A stretch of 64,000 nucleotides of DNA, from assembly GCA_963762315.1 (NCBI GenBank), contig CAVXKO010000006.1, positions 372,001 to 436,000 of the forward strand. Reading direction: 5' to 3'. Source of the DNA: RPQJ01 sp963762315. GTDB lineage: Bacteria; Pseudomonadota; Gammaproteobacteria; Steroidobacterales; Steroidobacteraceae. The position numbers were made by a program, and so were the translations under genes. Shown piece by piece: positions 29,473 to 38,525 of this stretch. Numbering within the stretch: the first letter of the stretch is position 1; the number at the start of each line of letters is the position of its first letter. The notes beneath the pieces are model-generated. The model did no database searches. It had not been told where the DNA came from and saw only the letters and a list, made by a program, of their open reading frames with translations.

Positions 29473-30051
29473 ATGACTCGCGCGATTCCCTCCATCCTCT
29501 GCCTGGCGACGCTCGCCGCCCTGCCGCTCGGCAGCGCACGGGCCGACCGGCAGATGGACCCGGAACTGCGCGGCGTGATCGCCGAAGTCATCACGCCGAC
29601 CGAGTGCTTCGAGGACAAGTACGACCGTGCGGTGTGGTTCGCCTCGATGGAGCCCAGGCTCGCGCGCTACGTGACGGACACGAACGAGCGCGCGCAGATC
29701 CTGCACGACGTCCACTGTGAGGCGAAGCGTGTCGACATCCCGCCCGAGCTGGTGCTCGCGGTCATGGACGTCGAGAGCCGCTTCAATCGCTTTGCAGTTT
29801 CCTCGGCGGGCGCGGTGGGACTCATGCAGGTGATGCCGTTCTGGCCGCGCGAGCTCGGCATGGGCAACGAGCAGCTGGTGCGCATCACCGACAACGTGCG
29901 CATGGGCACGACGATCCTCGGCTACTACCTGCGCAAGGAACGCGGCAATTACCAGCGGGCGCTGCAACGCTACAACGGCAGCCTCGGCCGCCCGACCTAC
30001 TCCGACATGGTGATCGACCGGCTCGTCTCGCGCTGGCGCTACGACCACTAG
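29473..30051 (+). CDS. Lytic transglycosylase (SLT domain)
   Basis: 192-residue periplasmic murein hydrolase. Residues 1-24 are a signal peptide (MTRAIPS...GSARA). The SLT domain spans residues 85-185: catalytic Glu in AVMDVESRFNRFAVSSAGAVGLMQV (ES motif, GLMQ motif) and YNGSLGR near the end. It cleaves the glycan backbone of peptidoglycan. Located eight bases after proS and probably cotranscribed. A short form of the family, with no extra binding domain. Confidence 0.9.
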   Translation: MTRAIPSILCLATLAALPLGSARADRQMDPELRGVIAEVITPTECFEDKYDRAVWFASMEPRLARYVTDTNERAQILHDVHCEAKRVDIPPELVLAVMDVESRFNRFAVSSAGAVGLMQVMPFWPRELGMGNEQLVRITDNVRMGTTILGYYLRKERGNYQRALQRYNGSLGRPTYSDMVIDRLVSRWRYDH

Positions 30052-30068
30052 CGCGGGGATCGCGCGGT

Positions 30069-30356
30069 TCAGCCCTTGCTGAATTCCGTCGGCAACGGCC
30101 GCAGGGATTCGAGCGCCACATCCGTCACTTCCACGCGCGTGACCTCGGCGCTCGGCGGGCCGATCCACAGCCAGTCGCACAACTGCCGCACGGCGTGCTC
30201 GGGCCCGCATGCGAGCACCTCGACCCGGCCGTCCGGAAGGTTGCGGGCATGGCCCATGACACCGAGTTCCTCCGCCCGCTGCCGTGCGGAGGCACGGAAA
30301 AACACACCCTGCACGAGGCCTGAGACATGGCAGAGCCTTGCAACGCGATCGCTCAC
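30069..30356 (-). CDS. acyP: Acylphosphatase
   Basis: 95-residue cytosolic enzyme that hydrolyses carboxyl-phosphate bonds. The signature VSGLVQGVFFRASARQRAEELGVMGHARNLPDGRVEV carries the catalytic arginine (FFRAS) and asparagine (ARNLPDG), as in the small acylphosphatase family. Length is typical (90-100). Convergent with the lytic transglycosylase gene. Confidence 0.95.
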   Translation of the reverse strand: MSDRVARLCHVSGLVQGVFFRASARQRAEELGVMGHARNLPDGRVEVLACGPEHAVRQLCDWLWIGPPSAEVTRVEVTDVALESLRPLPTEFSKG

Positions 30357-30387
30357 GCCGGGGTTGCGCAGGATCGGGTGGGCCCGC

Positions 30388-30699
30388 TCAGGGCTGGCGC
30401 GGGGGCGCCGCGGCCTCGGCCTTGCGCCGCGCCTCGATGGCCTTTTCGCGGGCGAGTTCGGCCTCGTCCCGGGCCACCCGGTAGTCCTGGCTGTTCATGC
30501 TGGCCTTGGCAGCCTTGAGGTGCGCCTGGGCTTCGGAGAACAGCTCCGGCGCATACTGCGCGGCACCCGCCTTGTCGGCGGCCCGGACGGCCTCCCTCGC
30601 GTCGTACATCTGCTGCGCAGGATATCCCGCGCACGCCGACAGCAGCGTACCGATCAGCAGTGCGCCTGGCAGCAGGAGAGTCTTGCGCAAACGTGTCAA
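30388..30699 (-). CDS. DUF4398 lipoprotein
   Basis: 103-residue lipoprotein. The signal peptide has lipobox LLSAC (Cys about residue 23), followed by AGYPAQQMYDAREAVRAADKAGA, which is the DUF4398 start, and a charged helix likely to form a coiled coil (residues 45-95). Such proteins occur next to OmpA-family genes in many genomes; function unknown. Lies 31 bp before acyP on the same strand and has a recognisable promoter. Confidence 0.82.
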   Translation of the reverse strand: MTRLRKTLLLPGALLIGTLLSACAGYPAQQMYDAREAVRAADKAGAAQYAPELFSEAQAHLKAAKASMNSQDYRVARDEAELAREKAIEARRKAEAAAPPRQP

Positions 30700-30729
30700 A
30701 ACGGTGAACCCACGGAGCGTGACTGTTGG

Positions 30730-30758
30730 ACCGTAACAACTGCACCCTGTACCGTCAA
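30730..30758 (-). promoter_or_regulatory. Sigma-70-type promoter for the DUF4398 lipoprotein
   Basis: Reading the minus strand, TTGACG (30753-30758), a 17-bp spacer and TACGGT (30730-30735) lie about 30 bp before the start codon. The -35 is nearly consensus and the -10 is weak. Confidence 0.5.
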
Positions 30759-30827
30759 GGCTGGCCGCCCTAGAATTCGCCCGCCCGACGCGGACTTACG
30801 CGCGCCGCCGAAGAGCCGAAAGGATCC

Positions 30828-31433
30828 ATGACGGAAGTTCTCGTGCTGTACTACTCCCGTCACGGGGCCACGGCGGAACTCGCCCGGCAGGTCGTGCGCG
30901 GGGTCGAGTCGGTGCCCGGTGTCACGGCGCGTCTGCGGACCGTGCCCGCAGTCTCCACCGTGACCGAGGCGACGGAGCCCGCGGTGCCCCAGACCGGTGC
31001 GGCTTATGCCACGTACGACGACCTGCGCGACTGCGACGGGCTCGTGCTCGGGAGCCCGACCCGATTCGGCAACATGGCGGCCCCGCTGAAGTATTACCTC
31101 GACGGCACCAGCTCGCTCTGGCTCAACGGCGCGCTCGATCGCAAGCCCGCCGGTGTCTTCACGTCGACGTCCACCCAGCACGGCGGCCAGGAATCGACGC
31201 TGCTGAGCATGATGATTCCCCTGATGCATCACGGAATGTACCTCGTGGGCCTGCCCTTCACGGCGGAGGCCCTGTCGCGCACGACCACCGGCGGCTCGCC
31301 CTACGGGGCCAGCCACGTCGCCGGCGCCAAAGGGGGGGGCGTCAAGCTGAGCGAGGACGAACGGGAGCTGGCCAGGCTGCTCGGCAAGCGCGTGGCCGAA
31401 CTGGCCGCCGCGGCCCGGGCCGTCCGCGCATGA
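30828..31433 (+). CDS. wrbA: NAD(P)H:quinone oxidoreductase WrbA
   Basis: 201-residue flavodoxin-like FMN enzyme that reduces quinones by two electrons. The FMN phosphate loop is YYSRHGATAELA (residues 8-19), and further FMN contacts are SPTRFGNMAAPLK and TSTQHGGQE. Length matches WrbA (198). A TAGAAT near 30771 may be its -10 box. The downstream DUF2069 gene overlaps as ATGA; wrbA-DUF2069 is a known pairing in Pseudomonas. Confidence 0.94.
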   Translation: MTEVLVLYYSRHGATAELARQVVRGVESVPGVTARLRTVPAVSTVTEATEPAVPQTGAAYATYDDLRDCDGLVLGSPTRFGNMAAPLKYYLDGTSSLWLNGALDRKPAGVFTSTSTQHGGQESTLLSMMIPLMHHGMYLVGLPFTAEALSRTTTGGSPYGASHVAGAKGGGVKLSEDERELARLLGKRVAELAAAARAVRA

Positions 31434-31819
31434 CCGCCCCCATCGAGCGCGACTTCTCGCCGCCGGCACGACATGCGCGGAACTTCGTGCTGGCGTGCGG
31501 CGCGCTTCTGGCGTCGTGCGTGCTGTTTGCAGCCCTGCGCTCGGGAGGCTGGCCGGGAAACCTGCTCCTCGCCGCAGGGCTGCTCCTGCCGCTCGCGCTG
31601 CCCGCGCCCGGCATCGCTCGGTACCGCCGGCGAACGTATGCCTGGGCCACGCTCTGCGTAACGCCTTACTTCATCTATGGCACGACGGAAGTCGTCGCCA
31701 ATCCGCAGATCCGCGTGGCGGCCGGGGCCATCCTGCTCGCGAGCCTCGCCCTGTTCGTCGGGCTGGTGGCCTTCCTGCGCCTGACGCGCCCGGAGCGCGC
31801 TCCCGATCAGGTGTCCTGA
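31430..31819 (+). CDS. DUF2069 membrane protein
   Basis: 129-residue inner-membrane protein with four hydrophobic helices (about residues 18-36, 40-60, 70-87, 96-118) and the family segment RRRTYAWATLCVTPYFIYGTTE. Function unknown. It is coupled to wrbA by a four-base overlap, and its end overlaps the convergent hda gene by 13 bp. Confidence 0.85.
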   Translation: MTAPIERDFSPPARHARNFVLACGALLASCVLFAALRSGGWPGNLLLAAGLLLPLALPAPGIARYRRRTYAWATLCVTPYFIYGTTEVVANPQIRVAAGAILLASLALFVGLVAFLRLTRPERAPDQVS

Positions 31820-32506
31820 ATGCCCCGCGACTCGAGCGCTTCGCGCAGGAAAGGGATCGTGAGCCGGCGCTGCGCGGCCAGCGACGCCTCATCGAGCTGG
31901 TCGAGCACCGCGAATAGCGAATGCAGGTCGCGCGGCAACCGGTGCACGAGGTATAGCGCTGCATCTTCGGACAGGTCGAGCCCGCGGCGCGTGGCGCGCA
32001 ACTGCAGCGCGGCGAGTTGCCCGGCCTCGTCGAGTTCGTGCAGCTGGTGCACCGATGCCGCGCAGCAGGCGCGAGCGCAGGTCGGGCAACGCGAAGGCGA
32101 GGCTGGCCGGCGGCGCCGTGCTGGCAATGACGAGCCGGCCGCGCCCGTCCTGCAGCAGCGTGTAGAGGCGGAAGATCGCCGCGTTCCAGCCGGCGTCCAG
32201 CACCACCGCGTCGAGGTTGTCGAGACTCACGAGGTCGAAGGCTTCGCAACCCTCGAGGACCGCCTCTGCAGGCGCCGTGGCAAGGTCGAAGTACGCGGCC
32301 ATGCCCCCGCGTTCACCGGTATCCGCGCAGGCCGCCTGCAGCAGGTGGCTCTTGCCCGTGCCCGCCCGGCCCCAGAGCCACAGTGCGCGCGGCAGGCTCG
32401 ACCAGCCTCCCGAAAGCAATGCGAACGCCTCTTCATTGCGGCCGGGCACGAAGCTCGCGAAGCGGGCGGAATCGCGCAGGCGCACGCGCAGGGGCAGCTG
32501 CTGCAT
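31807..32506 (-). CDS. hda: DnaA regulatory inactivator Hda (frameshifted in this sequence)
   Basis: About 233-residue AAA+ DnaA homologue, which with the sliding clamp stimulates ATP hydrolysis on DnaA to stop re-initiation. It begins MQQLPLRVRLRDSARFASFVPG, where the QLPL segment is the clamp-binding motif. Walker A is GRAGTGKSHLLQA. After LPDLRSRLLRG the conserved tail (VHQLHELDEAGQLAALQLRA to GIQDT) continues in another frame, so one indel lies at about 32053. Located beside the CDP-alcohol transferase and DUF2066 genes, opposite purM, as in Pseudomonas. Confidence 0.9.
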
Positions 32507-32515
32507 GGGGCGGGC

Positions 32516-33088
32516 TCAGCCGCCTGCGGCGGCGCGACGGGTTCGCGTTACCGCGGCCGCGCGACGCGAGTAGATCAACACGTAGTCCAATCCACTCACG
32601 AACGTCGAGACCAGCACCAGCGCACCGAGCGCAGTGACACTCCAGTCCGACGGCATGCCATACGCGACGTTCGCAACCACGGCGAGCGCGAACGCCACCT
32701 GGCACAGGGTGTTGAGCTTGCTCGGGACCGTCGGCTTGCCGTGCATACGGCCGATGAGCAGCCGATACGAAATGGCGCCGAACGTGATCACGAGGTCGCG
32801 CAGCAGGACCAGGACCGTCAGCCACCACGGCGCGTGCCCGACCATGCTGAGGCACACATACATGGTGATCAACAGGACCTTGTCGGCGAGCGGGTCGAGG
32901 AAGCGCCCAAGCCGGGTGGTCCAGCCGAACGTCTTGGCGAGGAAGCCGTCGAGGCCGTCCGTGAAGGCTGCGAGCGCAAACAGCGCCAGCACCAGCGGGT
33001 AGTTGCCCTGCAGGAGCGCGTGGGCAACCGGGTAGACGAGCAGCAACCGCAGCAGGCAGAGGAGATTGGGCAGGAAACTCAGGTTCAT
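32516..33088 (-). CDS. CDP-alcohol phosphatidyltransferase family protein
   Basis: 190-residue membrane enzyme with the CDP-alcohol signature TDGLDGFLAKTFGWTTRLGRFLDPLADK (catalytic aspartates intact) and about five helices. It probably transfers a phosphatidyl group to glycerol-3-phosphate or a similar alcohol (PgsA-like), but specificity cannot be read from the motif, and a second CDP-alcohol enzyme, pssA, is in the window. Its ATG overlaps the DUF2066 stop, and hda follows after nine bases, so the three form one operon. Confidence 0.87.
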   Translation of the reverse strand: MNLSFLPNLLCLLRLLLVYPVAHALLQGNYPLVLALFALAAFTDGLDGFLAKTFGWTTRLGRFLDPLADKVLLITMYVCLSMVGHAPWWLTVLVLLRDLVITFGAISYRLLIGRMHGKPTVPSKLNTLCQVAFALAVVANVAYGMPSDWSVTALGALVLVSTFVSGLDYVLIYSRRAAAVTRTRRAAAGG

Positions 33089-34075
33089 GGCTGCCAGGTG
33101 AAATCCGTCCCTTCGCCGCCCGCAGGCGCTTCGGGCCGCACTCCGGCTTGCAGGTGCGTGTCGAGAGCGGCGATGCGCCTCAGGAGATCGAGATCGCCGC
33201 GCAGCGCCAGGTTGAGCCGCAAGGTGTCGCCGGCGAGTTCCGCCACCGCGACCGAGCGCACGAGGCTCAGCGTCTGCAGGTATTCGAGCAGCCCGGCGTA
33301 GGCCTGCACGTCCGTCACGCCGCCCACGCGGACCGGGACGTTATTGAGACCCTTGGTCGATCCGGGCGCGTACCGGGAGGCCAGCGCATCGGCCGCGAGG
33401 TCGGCGCCCGCCTGCGCGCCGCCCTGCGCCTGCGGTGCGCAGGTCCAGGTGCGAAAACGACCAGTCCACCTGCGACCCGGACGCGACGCCGAGCAGCACA
33501 GCCTGTGTCGCGCCGCCGGGTGCGGCAAGACGGCCGCGCGCCTGGCCGGAGTCGACGACCTGCTGCGGCCAGGCAATCGGCAACCCGCGGACCTGGGCCG
33601 CGCGTTCGACCTGGTCGCGCTCGGGTGGGCGCTCCGACGCGAGGACGGCGCGCGAGCCCCCGGCGACCGAAGGCACGAACAGCTGCACCAGCGTCACCGG
33701 GCGCTCGGCGGGCCACAGCGGCAGGCCGGCCTGCTGCAGGAGTTGCTCCACCCCGCGGCCGTCGAAACCCACCTTGAGCATCCGATCGGAAGTCGTCGAG
33801 TACTGCTGGACGTAGCGCGACGGATCGGACGCGGCCGACGCGATCGCGGCATTGCTTGCCGCATCCCGCCGCCCGGACGCCCGCACCGCCGCGACGCGCA
33901 GGGCCTCGCCGAAGCCGGCGGTCCGGTCGGCCTCGGTCGCGCCATGCAGCGGCACCGTGGCCTGGTACAGCGCCACGTCGGCGCACGCAAGGCCGGGCAA
34001 CAGGCAAAGCAGCGCCAGATGCGCGCAGGCTGAGGCAGGTCGCAGGACCCCGGGATTGCTGGTGAAAGTCGGCAT
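33085..34075 (-). CDS. DUF2066 protein (frameshifted in this sequence)
   Basis: About 330-residue exported protein. The signal peptide occupies about residues 1-36 (HLALLCLLPGLACA). The DUF2066 domain starts with VALYQATVPLHGATEADR and includes PVTLVQLFVPSV. The frame changes at about 33432: WSFSHLDLRTA in one frame, then APQAQGGAQAGADLAADAL to the end in another, giving a continuous protein with one indel. Function unknown. First gene of the DUF2066-CDP-alcohol-hda operon and divergent from purM. Confidence 0.82.
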
Positions 34076-34104
34076 GATTTCGCGGAACTTCGGCGCCGGC
34101 GGCG

Positions 34105-34116
34105 TGCGTGTAAAAT
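34105..34116 (+). promoter_or_regulatory. Candidate extended -10 promoter of purM
   Basis: TAAAAT at 34111-34116 is directly preceded by TG (TGCGTGTAAAAT), the extended -10 pattern, 52 bp before the purM ATG. No -35 match is visible. I see no PurR box that I could defend. Confidence 0.35.
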
Positions 34117-34167
34117 ACCACAGCCTCGCGCAAGACCCCGGGGCGGACCAGCCCACGGGAGTTGACG

Positions 34168-35205
34168 ATGGCCGAATCCAAGCCGACCACTAGCTATCGC
34201 GATGCCGGGGTGGACATCGAAGCCGGCGATGCGCTCGTCGAGCGGATCAAGCCGGCGGTCAAGCGCTCCATGCGTCCGGAGGTGATGGGCGGTATCGGGG
34301 GGTTCGGCGCGCTGGTCGAGGTGCCGCTCGATCGCTACAAGCGCCCCGTCATGGTGTCCGGCACGGATGGCGTCGGGACCAAGCTGCGCCTCGCGATCGA
34401 GACGGGCCGGCACGACACCATCGGCATCGACCTCGTGGCGATGTGCGCGAACGACGTCGTGGTGCAGGGCGCCGAACCGATCTTCTTCCTCGACTACTAC
34501 GCCACCGGAAAGCTGCAGGTGGACACCGCCGAGCGCGTCATCAAGGGCATCGTCGAAGGCTGCCTGCAGGCGGGCTGCGCACTGGTGGGCGGCGAGACCG
34601 CCGAGATGCCCGGCATGTACGAGGGCGACGATTACGACCTGGCGGGTTTCTGCGTGGGCCTCGTCGAGAAAGACCTGATCATCGACGGCACGAAGACGCG
34701 AGCGGGCGACGCGGTGATCGGGCTCGCCTCCTCCGGCCCGCACTCGAACGGCTACTCGCTGATCCGGCGCCTGCTTGCAATGAGCAAGGCAGGCCCCGGG
34801 ACGATGCTCGACGGCCAGCCGCTGTACGACCTGTTGCTCGCGCCGACGCGCATCTACGTGAAGTCCATCCTGAAGCTGATTTCGGCAGTGCCGGTGCACG
34901 GCGTTTCGCACATCACCGGCGGCGGCCCGACGGGCAACATCCCGCGCGTCGTGCCGAAGGGGCTCGAGGTCCACATCGACTCGCGCAAGTGGCCGCGCCA
35001 GCCGGTATTCGAGTGGCTGCAGCGCGCCGGCAACGTCGAGCGCGACGAGATGTACCGTGCGTTCAACTGCGGGCTCGGCATGACGGTATGCGTCCCGCCC
35101 GAGCGCGCCGACGAAGCCGTCCGCCTGCTCCGCGCGTGCGGGGAGACCGCGAGCATCATCGGCGAAGTGCGGCGCGGCGAACTCGAGGTCGTGATCCACG
35201 AATGA
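34168..35205 (+). CDS. purM: Phosphoribosylformylglycinamidine cyclo-ligase
   Basis: 345-residue AIR synthetase, the fifth step of purine synthesis, which closes the imidazole ring with ATP. Family hallmarks: YRDAGVDIEAGDALVERIKP at the start, GTDGVGTKLRLA, MCANDVVVQGAEPIFFLDY, GGETAEMPGMY and SHITGGGPTGNIPR. The ATG at 34168, after a GGGAG seven bases upstream, is preferred over the TTG at 34162. Its stop overlaps purN (ATGA). Divergent from the DUF2066-hda operon, as in Pseudomonas. Confidence 0.97.
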   Translation: MAESKPTTSYRDAGVDIEAGDALVERIKPAVKRSMRPEVMGGIGGFGALVEVPLDRYKRPVMVSGTDGVGTKLRLAIETGRHDTIGIDLVAMCANDVVVQGAEPIFFLDYYATGKLQVDTAERVIKGIVEGCLQAGCALVGGETAEMPGMYEGDDYDLAGFCVGLVEKDLIIDGTKTRAGDAVIGLASSGPHSNGYSLIRRLLAMSKAGPGTMLDGQPLYDLLLAPTRIYVKSILKLISAVPVHGVSHITGGGPTGNIPRVVPKGLEVHIDSRKWPRQPVFEWLQRAGNVERDEMYRAFNCGLGMTVCVPPERADEAVRLLRACGETASIIGEVRRGELEVVIHE

Positions 35206-35885
35206 GCACGGCCGTGCCCCGGCTGCCGATCGTCGTGCTGATTTCCGGCAGGGGCAGCAACCTGCAGGCCATCGCCACGCGCGCCGCCGCCGGCGAACTT
35301 CCCGTGGACGTCCGCGCCGTCGTCAGCGACCAGCCCGCGGCCGGCGGACTGGCGTGGTCCGCCGAGCGCGGTCTCGCCACGGCAGTGCTCCAGCCGAAAG
35401 ACTTTGCTGACCGCGCCGACTACGGCCGCGCACTGGCCGACCTCGTCGAGAGCTTCGGCCCTGGCCTCGTGGTGCTCGCAGGATTCATGCGGATCCTGGA
35501 CGAGACTTTTGTCAACCGTTTCGCGGGTCGCCTGTTGAATATCCATCCGTCGCTGCTGCCGCGCCACCGCGGCCTGCACACCCATCGACGCGCGCTGGAG
35601 GCGGGCGAAAAGGAACATGGCGCAAGCGTGCATTTCGTCACCCAAGAACTCGACGGCGGTCCCGTGGTCTTACAGGCATGGGTACCCATCCTGCCGGGGG
35701 ACGATGAATACACCTTGGCCGCGCGCGTGCTCGCCCAGGAGCACCGCATTTACCCGCAATGCATCGACTGGTACGCGCAGGGGCGGCTGCACCATCGCGA
35801 CGGCGCCGCCTGGCTCGACGGGCGCCGGATGGATGCGCCGATCGTCCTCGACACGCGCACTTCGCAGGCCGCAGCGCATGGCTAA
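35202..35885 (+). CDS. purN: Phosphoribosylglycinamide formyltransferase 1
   Basis: 227-residue GART that transfers a formyl group from 10-formyl-tetrahydrofolate to GAR, the third step of purine synthesis. Visible motifs: ISGRGSNLQAI (phosphate loop), LAGFMRIL, NIHPSLLPRHRGLHTH (catalytic Asn-His) and HFVTQELDGGPVV with the catalytic Asp in LDGG. Translationally coupled to purM; its stop lies eight bases inside the DUF3108 gene. Confidence 0.96.
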   Translation: MSTAVPRLPIVVLISGRGSNLQAIATRAAAGELPVDVRAVVSDQPAAGGLAWSAERGLATAVLQPKDFADRADYGRALADLVESFGPGLVVLAGFMRILDETFVNRFAGRLLNIHPSLLPRHRGLHTHRRALEAGEKEHGASVHFVTQELDGGPVVLQAWVPILPGDDEYTLAARVLAQEHRIYPQCIDWYAQGRLHHRDGAAWLDGRRMDAPIVLDTRTSQAAAHG

Positions 35886-36621
35886 GGCCCTGCTCGCCGC
35901 GCTGGCGCTGCTGCCGCTGGCCTTCGCGGTGCCGTGCGCGGGCGCAGCCGCGCCGACACCTGCGACGCCGACGATCATGAAGCCCTACACGGCCCGCTAC
36001 CAGGTCAGCTACCGCGGCCTGAGCGGCGGCCAGATCGAGGCCAGCTTCAAGCCCGGCCCGGTTCCCGGACAGTGGCTCTACGAGACGCGCGCGTTCCCGA
36101 ACATCTTCGGGCGGCTCGCGGTGAGCCCGGCCGCGCGCGAGCGCAGCACCATGGCGCTCTCCGCCGCCGGCGTGCAGCCGCTCGCGTTCGACTTCAACGA
36201 CGGATCCGCCGACACGGCCAAGGACGTGAAGCACACGTTCGATTGGGCGGCGCTCAGCGTCACCGGCGAGGCTGAAGGCAAGCCGTTCACGCTCGAGGTC
36301 ACGCCCGGCACGCAGAACACGGCGTCGGTCCAGGCCGCGATCATGATCGAGCGGCTCAACGGCCGCATGCCCACGGGCTTCCGCATTGTGACGGGCCACG
36401 ACCTGCGCGATTACAGGTACTGGATGGAAGGCGTGCAGCAGGTCGTCACGCCGTATGGCCAGGTGTCGGCCGAAGTGTGGGCCAGCCAGCGGGTCGGCTC
36501 CAACCGCGTGTCGAAGATGTGGCACGCGCCGTCGCTGGGCTACGTGCCCGTGCAGGCCATCCAGTACCGCAAGGGAACGCCCGAAGTGATGATGAAGCTC
36601 GTCAGCCTGCAGCGGCAATAG
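35878..36621 (+). CDS. DUF3108 periplasmic protein
   Basis: 247-residue exported protein: signal peptide residues 1-24 (LLAALALLPLAFAVPCAGAAA), then a beta-rich DUF3108 domain (YTARYQVSYRGLSGGQIEASF, ending AIQYRKGTPEVMMKLVSLQ). Function unknown; in related bacteria a DUF3108 gene often follows purN. It overlaps the purN end by eight bases, so it is the third gene of the purine operon. Confidence 0.85.
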   Translation: MAKALLAALALLPLAFAVPCAGAAAPTPATPTIMKPYTARYQVSYRGLSGGQIEASFKPGPVPGQWLYETRAFPNIFGRLAVSPAARERSTMALSAAGVQPLAFDFNDGSADTAKDVKHTFDWAALSVTGEAEGKPFTLEVTPGTQNTASVQAAIMIERLNGRMPTGFRIVTGHDLRDYRYWMEGVQQVVTPYGQVSAEVWASQRVGSNRVSKMWHAPSLGYVPVQAIQYRKGTPEVMMKLVSLQRQ

Positions 36622-36626
36622 ACAAG

Positions 36627-36733
36627 TGGCTATGGGCGATAGGCATGGGCGATGGGCATGGGCTATAGCCAGAATACAAGAGCGAGAGCGGTCGGCTCCG
36701 ACCCATCGCCTATAGCCTATGGCCTATAGCCCA
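36627..36733. repeat. GGCTATAGCC-type inverted repeat between convergent genes
   Basis: Left arm 36627-36670 holds tandem variants of GGC(T)ATGGGCGAT and ends GGGCTATAGCC. Right arm 36700-36733 holds the reverse pattern (CCATCGCCTATAGCC, GGCCTATAGCCCA). The arms form an imperfect, low-complexity hairpin with a 29-bp middle, between the stops of DUF3108 and dcd. It has no T-run. It may act as a bidirectional transcription barrier or be a dispersed repeat. Confidence 0.6.
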
Positions 36734-36740
36734 CAGTCTC

Positions 36741-37307
36741 TCACGCCTTCGGCAGCGTGACGCCCTTCTGCCCCTGGTACTTGCCGCCGCGGTCCTTGTA
36801 CGAAGTCTCGCAGACCTCGTCCGACTCGAAGAACAGCATCTGCGCCACGCCCTCGTTGGCGTAGATCTTCGCGGGCAGCGTCGTGGTGTTCGAGAACTCG
36901 AGCGTCACGTGCCCTTCCCACTCGGGCTCGAGCGGCGTCACGTTGACGATGATGCCGCAGCGCGCATACGTCGACTTGCCGAGGCAGACCGTCAGCACGT
37001 TGCGCGGGATGCGGAAGTACTCGACCGTGCGCGCGAGCGCGAACGAGTTCGGCGGGATGATGCAGACCTCGCCGTTGAAGTCCACGAACGAACCGTGGTC
37101 GAAATCCTTCGGGTCCACGATCGTCGAGTTGATGTTGGTGAAGATCTTGAACTCGGCGGCGCAGCGCACGTCGTACCCGTAGCTCGACGTGCCATAGGAC
37201 ACGATGCGGTTGCCGTTGACGACGCGCACCTGGCCGGGCTCGAACGGCTCGATCATGCCGTGGCCCTCGGCCATGCGGCGGATCCAACGATCGGACTTGA
37301 TGCTCAC
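36741..37307 (-). CDS. dcd: dCTP deaminase
   Basis: 188-residue enzyme converting dCTP to dUTP for thymidylate synthesis. Family motifs: MSIKSDRWIRRMAEGHGMI at the start (GTG), SSYGYDVRC, NSFALARTVEYFRIPRNV, GKSTYARCGIIVNVTPLEPEWEGHVTLE with the catalytic Glu, and EGVAQMLFFE. Length is exactly that of E. coli-type Dcd. It starts two bases after the apbC stop, and dcd-apbC is a normal pairing in Pseudomonas. Confidence 0.96.
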   Translation of the reverse strand: MSIKSDRWIRRMAEGHGMIEPFEPGQVRVVNGNRIVSYGTSSYGYDVRCAAEFKIFTNINSTIVDPKDFDHGSFVDFNGEVCIIPPNSFALARTVEYFRIPRNVLTVCLGKSTYARCGIIVNVTPLEPEWEGHVTLEFSNTTTLPAKIYANEGVAQMLFFESDEVCETSYKDRGGKYQGQKGVTLPKA

Positions 37308-37309
37308 GC

Positions 37310-38404
37310 TCAGGATTCCTCGACGGTGATCTTGGGAAATGCGGTGCTGGCGGAGGCGGCCACAGACAGCCGCGCCGCCGTGCGCCGCGCCATGTCCAGG
37401 TAGGCGCGGCCGATGGGACCGTCCGGGTCCACGACGACGGTGGGGCGGCCCCCGTCGGTTTCCTCGCGGATGCGCATGTCGAGCGGCAACGAGCCGAGCA
37501 GGCTGACGCCGTACTGCTCGGCCATGCGCGCGCCGCCGCCACTGCCGAAGATGGGCTCCTCGTGGCCGCACTCCGAGCACACGTGCGTGCTCATGTTCTC
37601 GACGATGCCGAGCACCGGCACCGCGACCTTCTGGAACATCCGCAGGCCCTTGCGCGCGTCGAGCAGCGCGATGTCCTGCGGCGTGGTGACCACGACCGCC
37701 CCGCTCACCGGCACGCGCTGCGACAGCGTGAGCTGGATATCGCCGGTGCCGGGCGGCATGTCGACGATCAGGTAATCGAGTTCGCCCCAGTTGGTGTCGC
37801 CGAGCAGCTGCGTGAGCGCCTGCGTGACCATCGGGCCGCGCCAGACCATCGGCTGCTCTTCCTCGATGAGGAAGCCGATCGACATGACCTTGATCCCGTG
37901 GGCGACCATCGGCTCGATGCGCTTGCCGTCCGCGCTGGACGGGCGCTCCCCCTGCAGGCCGACCATGCGCGGCTGGCTGGGGCCATAGATGTCGGCATCG
38001 AGCAGGCCGACCCGGGCGCCGTCCAGGCTCAAGGCCAGCGCGAGATTGACCGCGGTGGTGGACTTGCCGACCCCGCCCTTGCCCGAGGCCACGGCGATCA
38101 CGTTGCGGATGCCCGGCAGGGGCTGCAACTGGCCCTGCACGGCATGGGGCACGACCCGCCATCCCGCTTCGACGCGTGCCCCGGGGCCAACCCTGGGGTC
38201 CGCGGCCAGGAAGGCTTCCAGGTCCCGCTTCAGGACCTCGATCCAGCGGTCCGCCGGGAAGCCCAGTTCGACCTCGACGACGGGGTGCCCCCCCTCCAAA
38301 CGGACCGACTTCACAGCTTTGGCGTCGCCGAGAGGTATCCCAAGGTAGGGTTCGACATAATTCCCGGCAACAAGGCGGGCAGCGGCGACGCGATCGTCCG
38401 GCAT
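37310..38404 (-). CDS. apbC: Iron-sulfur cluster carrier protein ApbC/Mrp
   Basis: 364-residue P-loop ATPase that carries and delivers Fe-S clusters. Deviant Walker A ASGKGGVGKST (about residues 104-114), then DADIYGPSQPRM, DMPPGTGDIQLT and the cluster-binding CSEC. The N-terminal DUF59 domain (residues 10-85) is partly degenerate but present. The start at 38404 lies just after the divergent control region shared with the HEAT-kinase gene. Confidence 0.95.
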   Translation of the reverse strand: MPDDRVAAARLVAGNYVEPYLGIPLGDAKAVKSVRLEGGHPVVEVELGFPADRWIEVLKRDLEAFLAADPRVGPGARVEAGWRVVPHAVQGQLQPLPGIRNVIAVASGKGGVGKSTTAVNLALALSLDGARVGLLDADIYGPSQPRMVGLQGERPSSADGKRIEPMVAHGIKVMSIGFLIEEEQPMVWRGPMVTQALTQLLGDTNWGELDYLIVDMPPGTGDIQLTLSQRVPVSGAVVVTTPQDIALLDARKGLRMFQKVAVPVLGIVENMSTHVCSECGHEEPIFGSGGGARMAEQYGVSLLGSLPLDMRIREETDGGRPTVVVDPDGPIGRAYLDMARRTAARLSVAASASTAFPKITVEES

Positions 38405-38525
38405 CGTAGGACCTGAGGACAGTGGGAGGCGGCATGTGCCGTAATGGCGCGATTGTAGCGGAAACGGATACCGCCCTGCGGGGCCCGGTGACCCCGGGTT
38501 TCCTGCGCGGACGTGCCCCGGGCGC

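Noticed and set aside
36627..36733. Rho-independent terminator between DUF3108 and dcd
   Set aside because: The hairpin is imperfect and no T-run follows on either strand.
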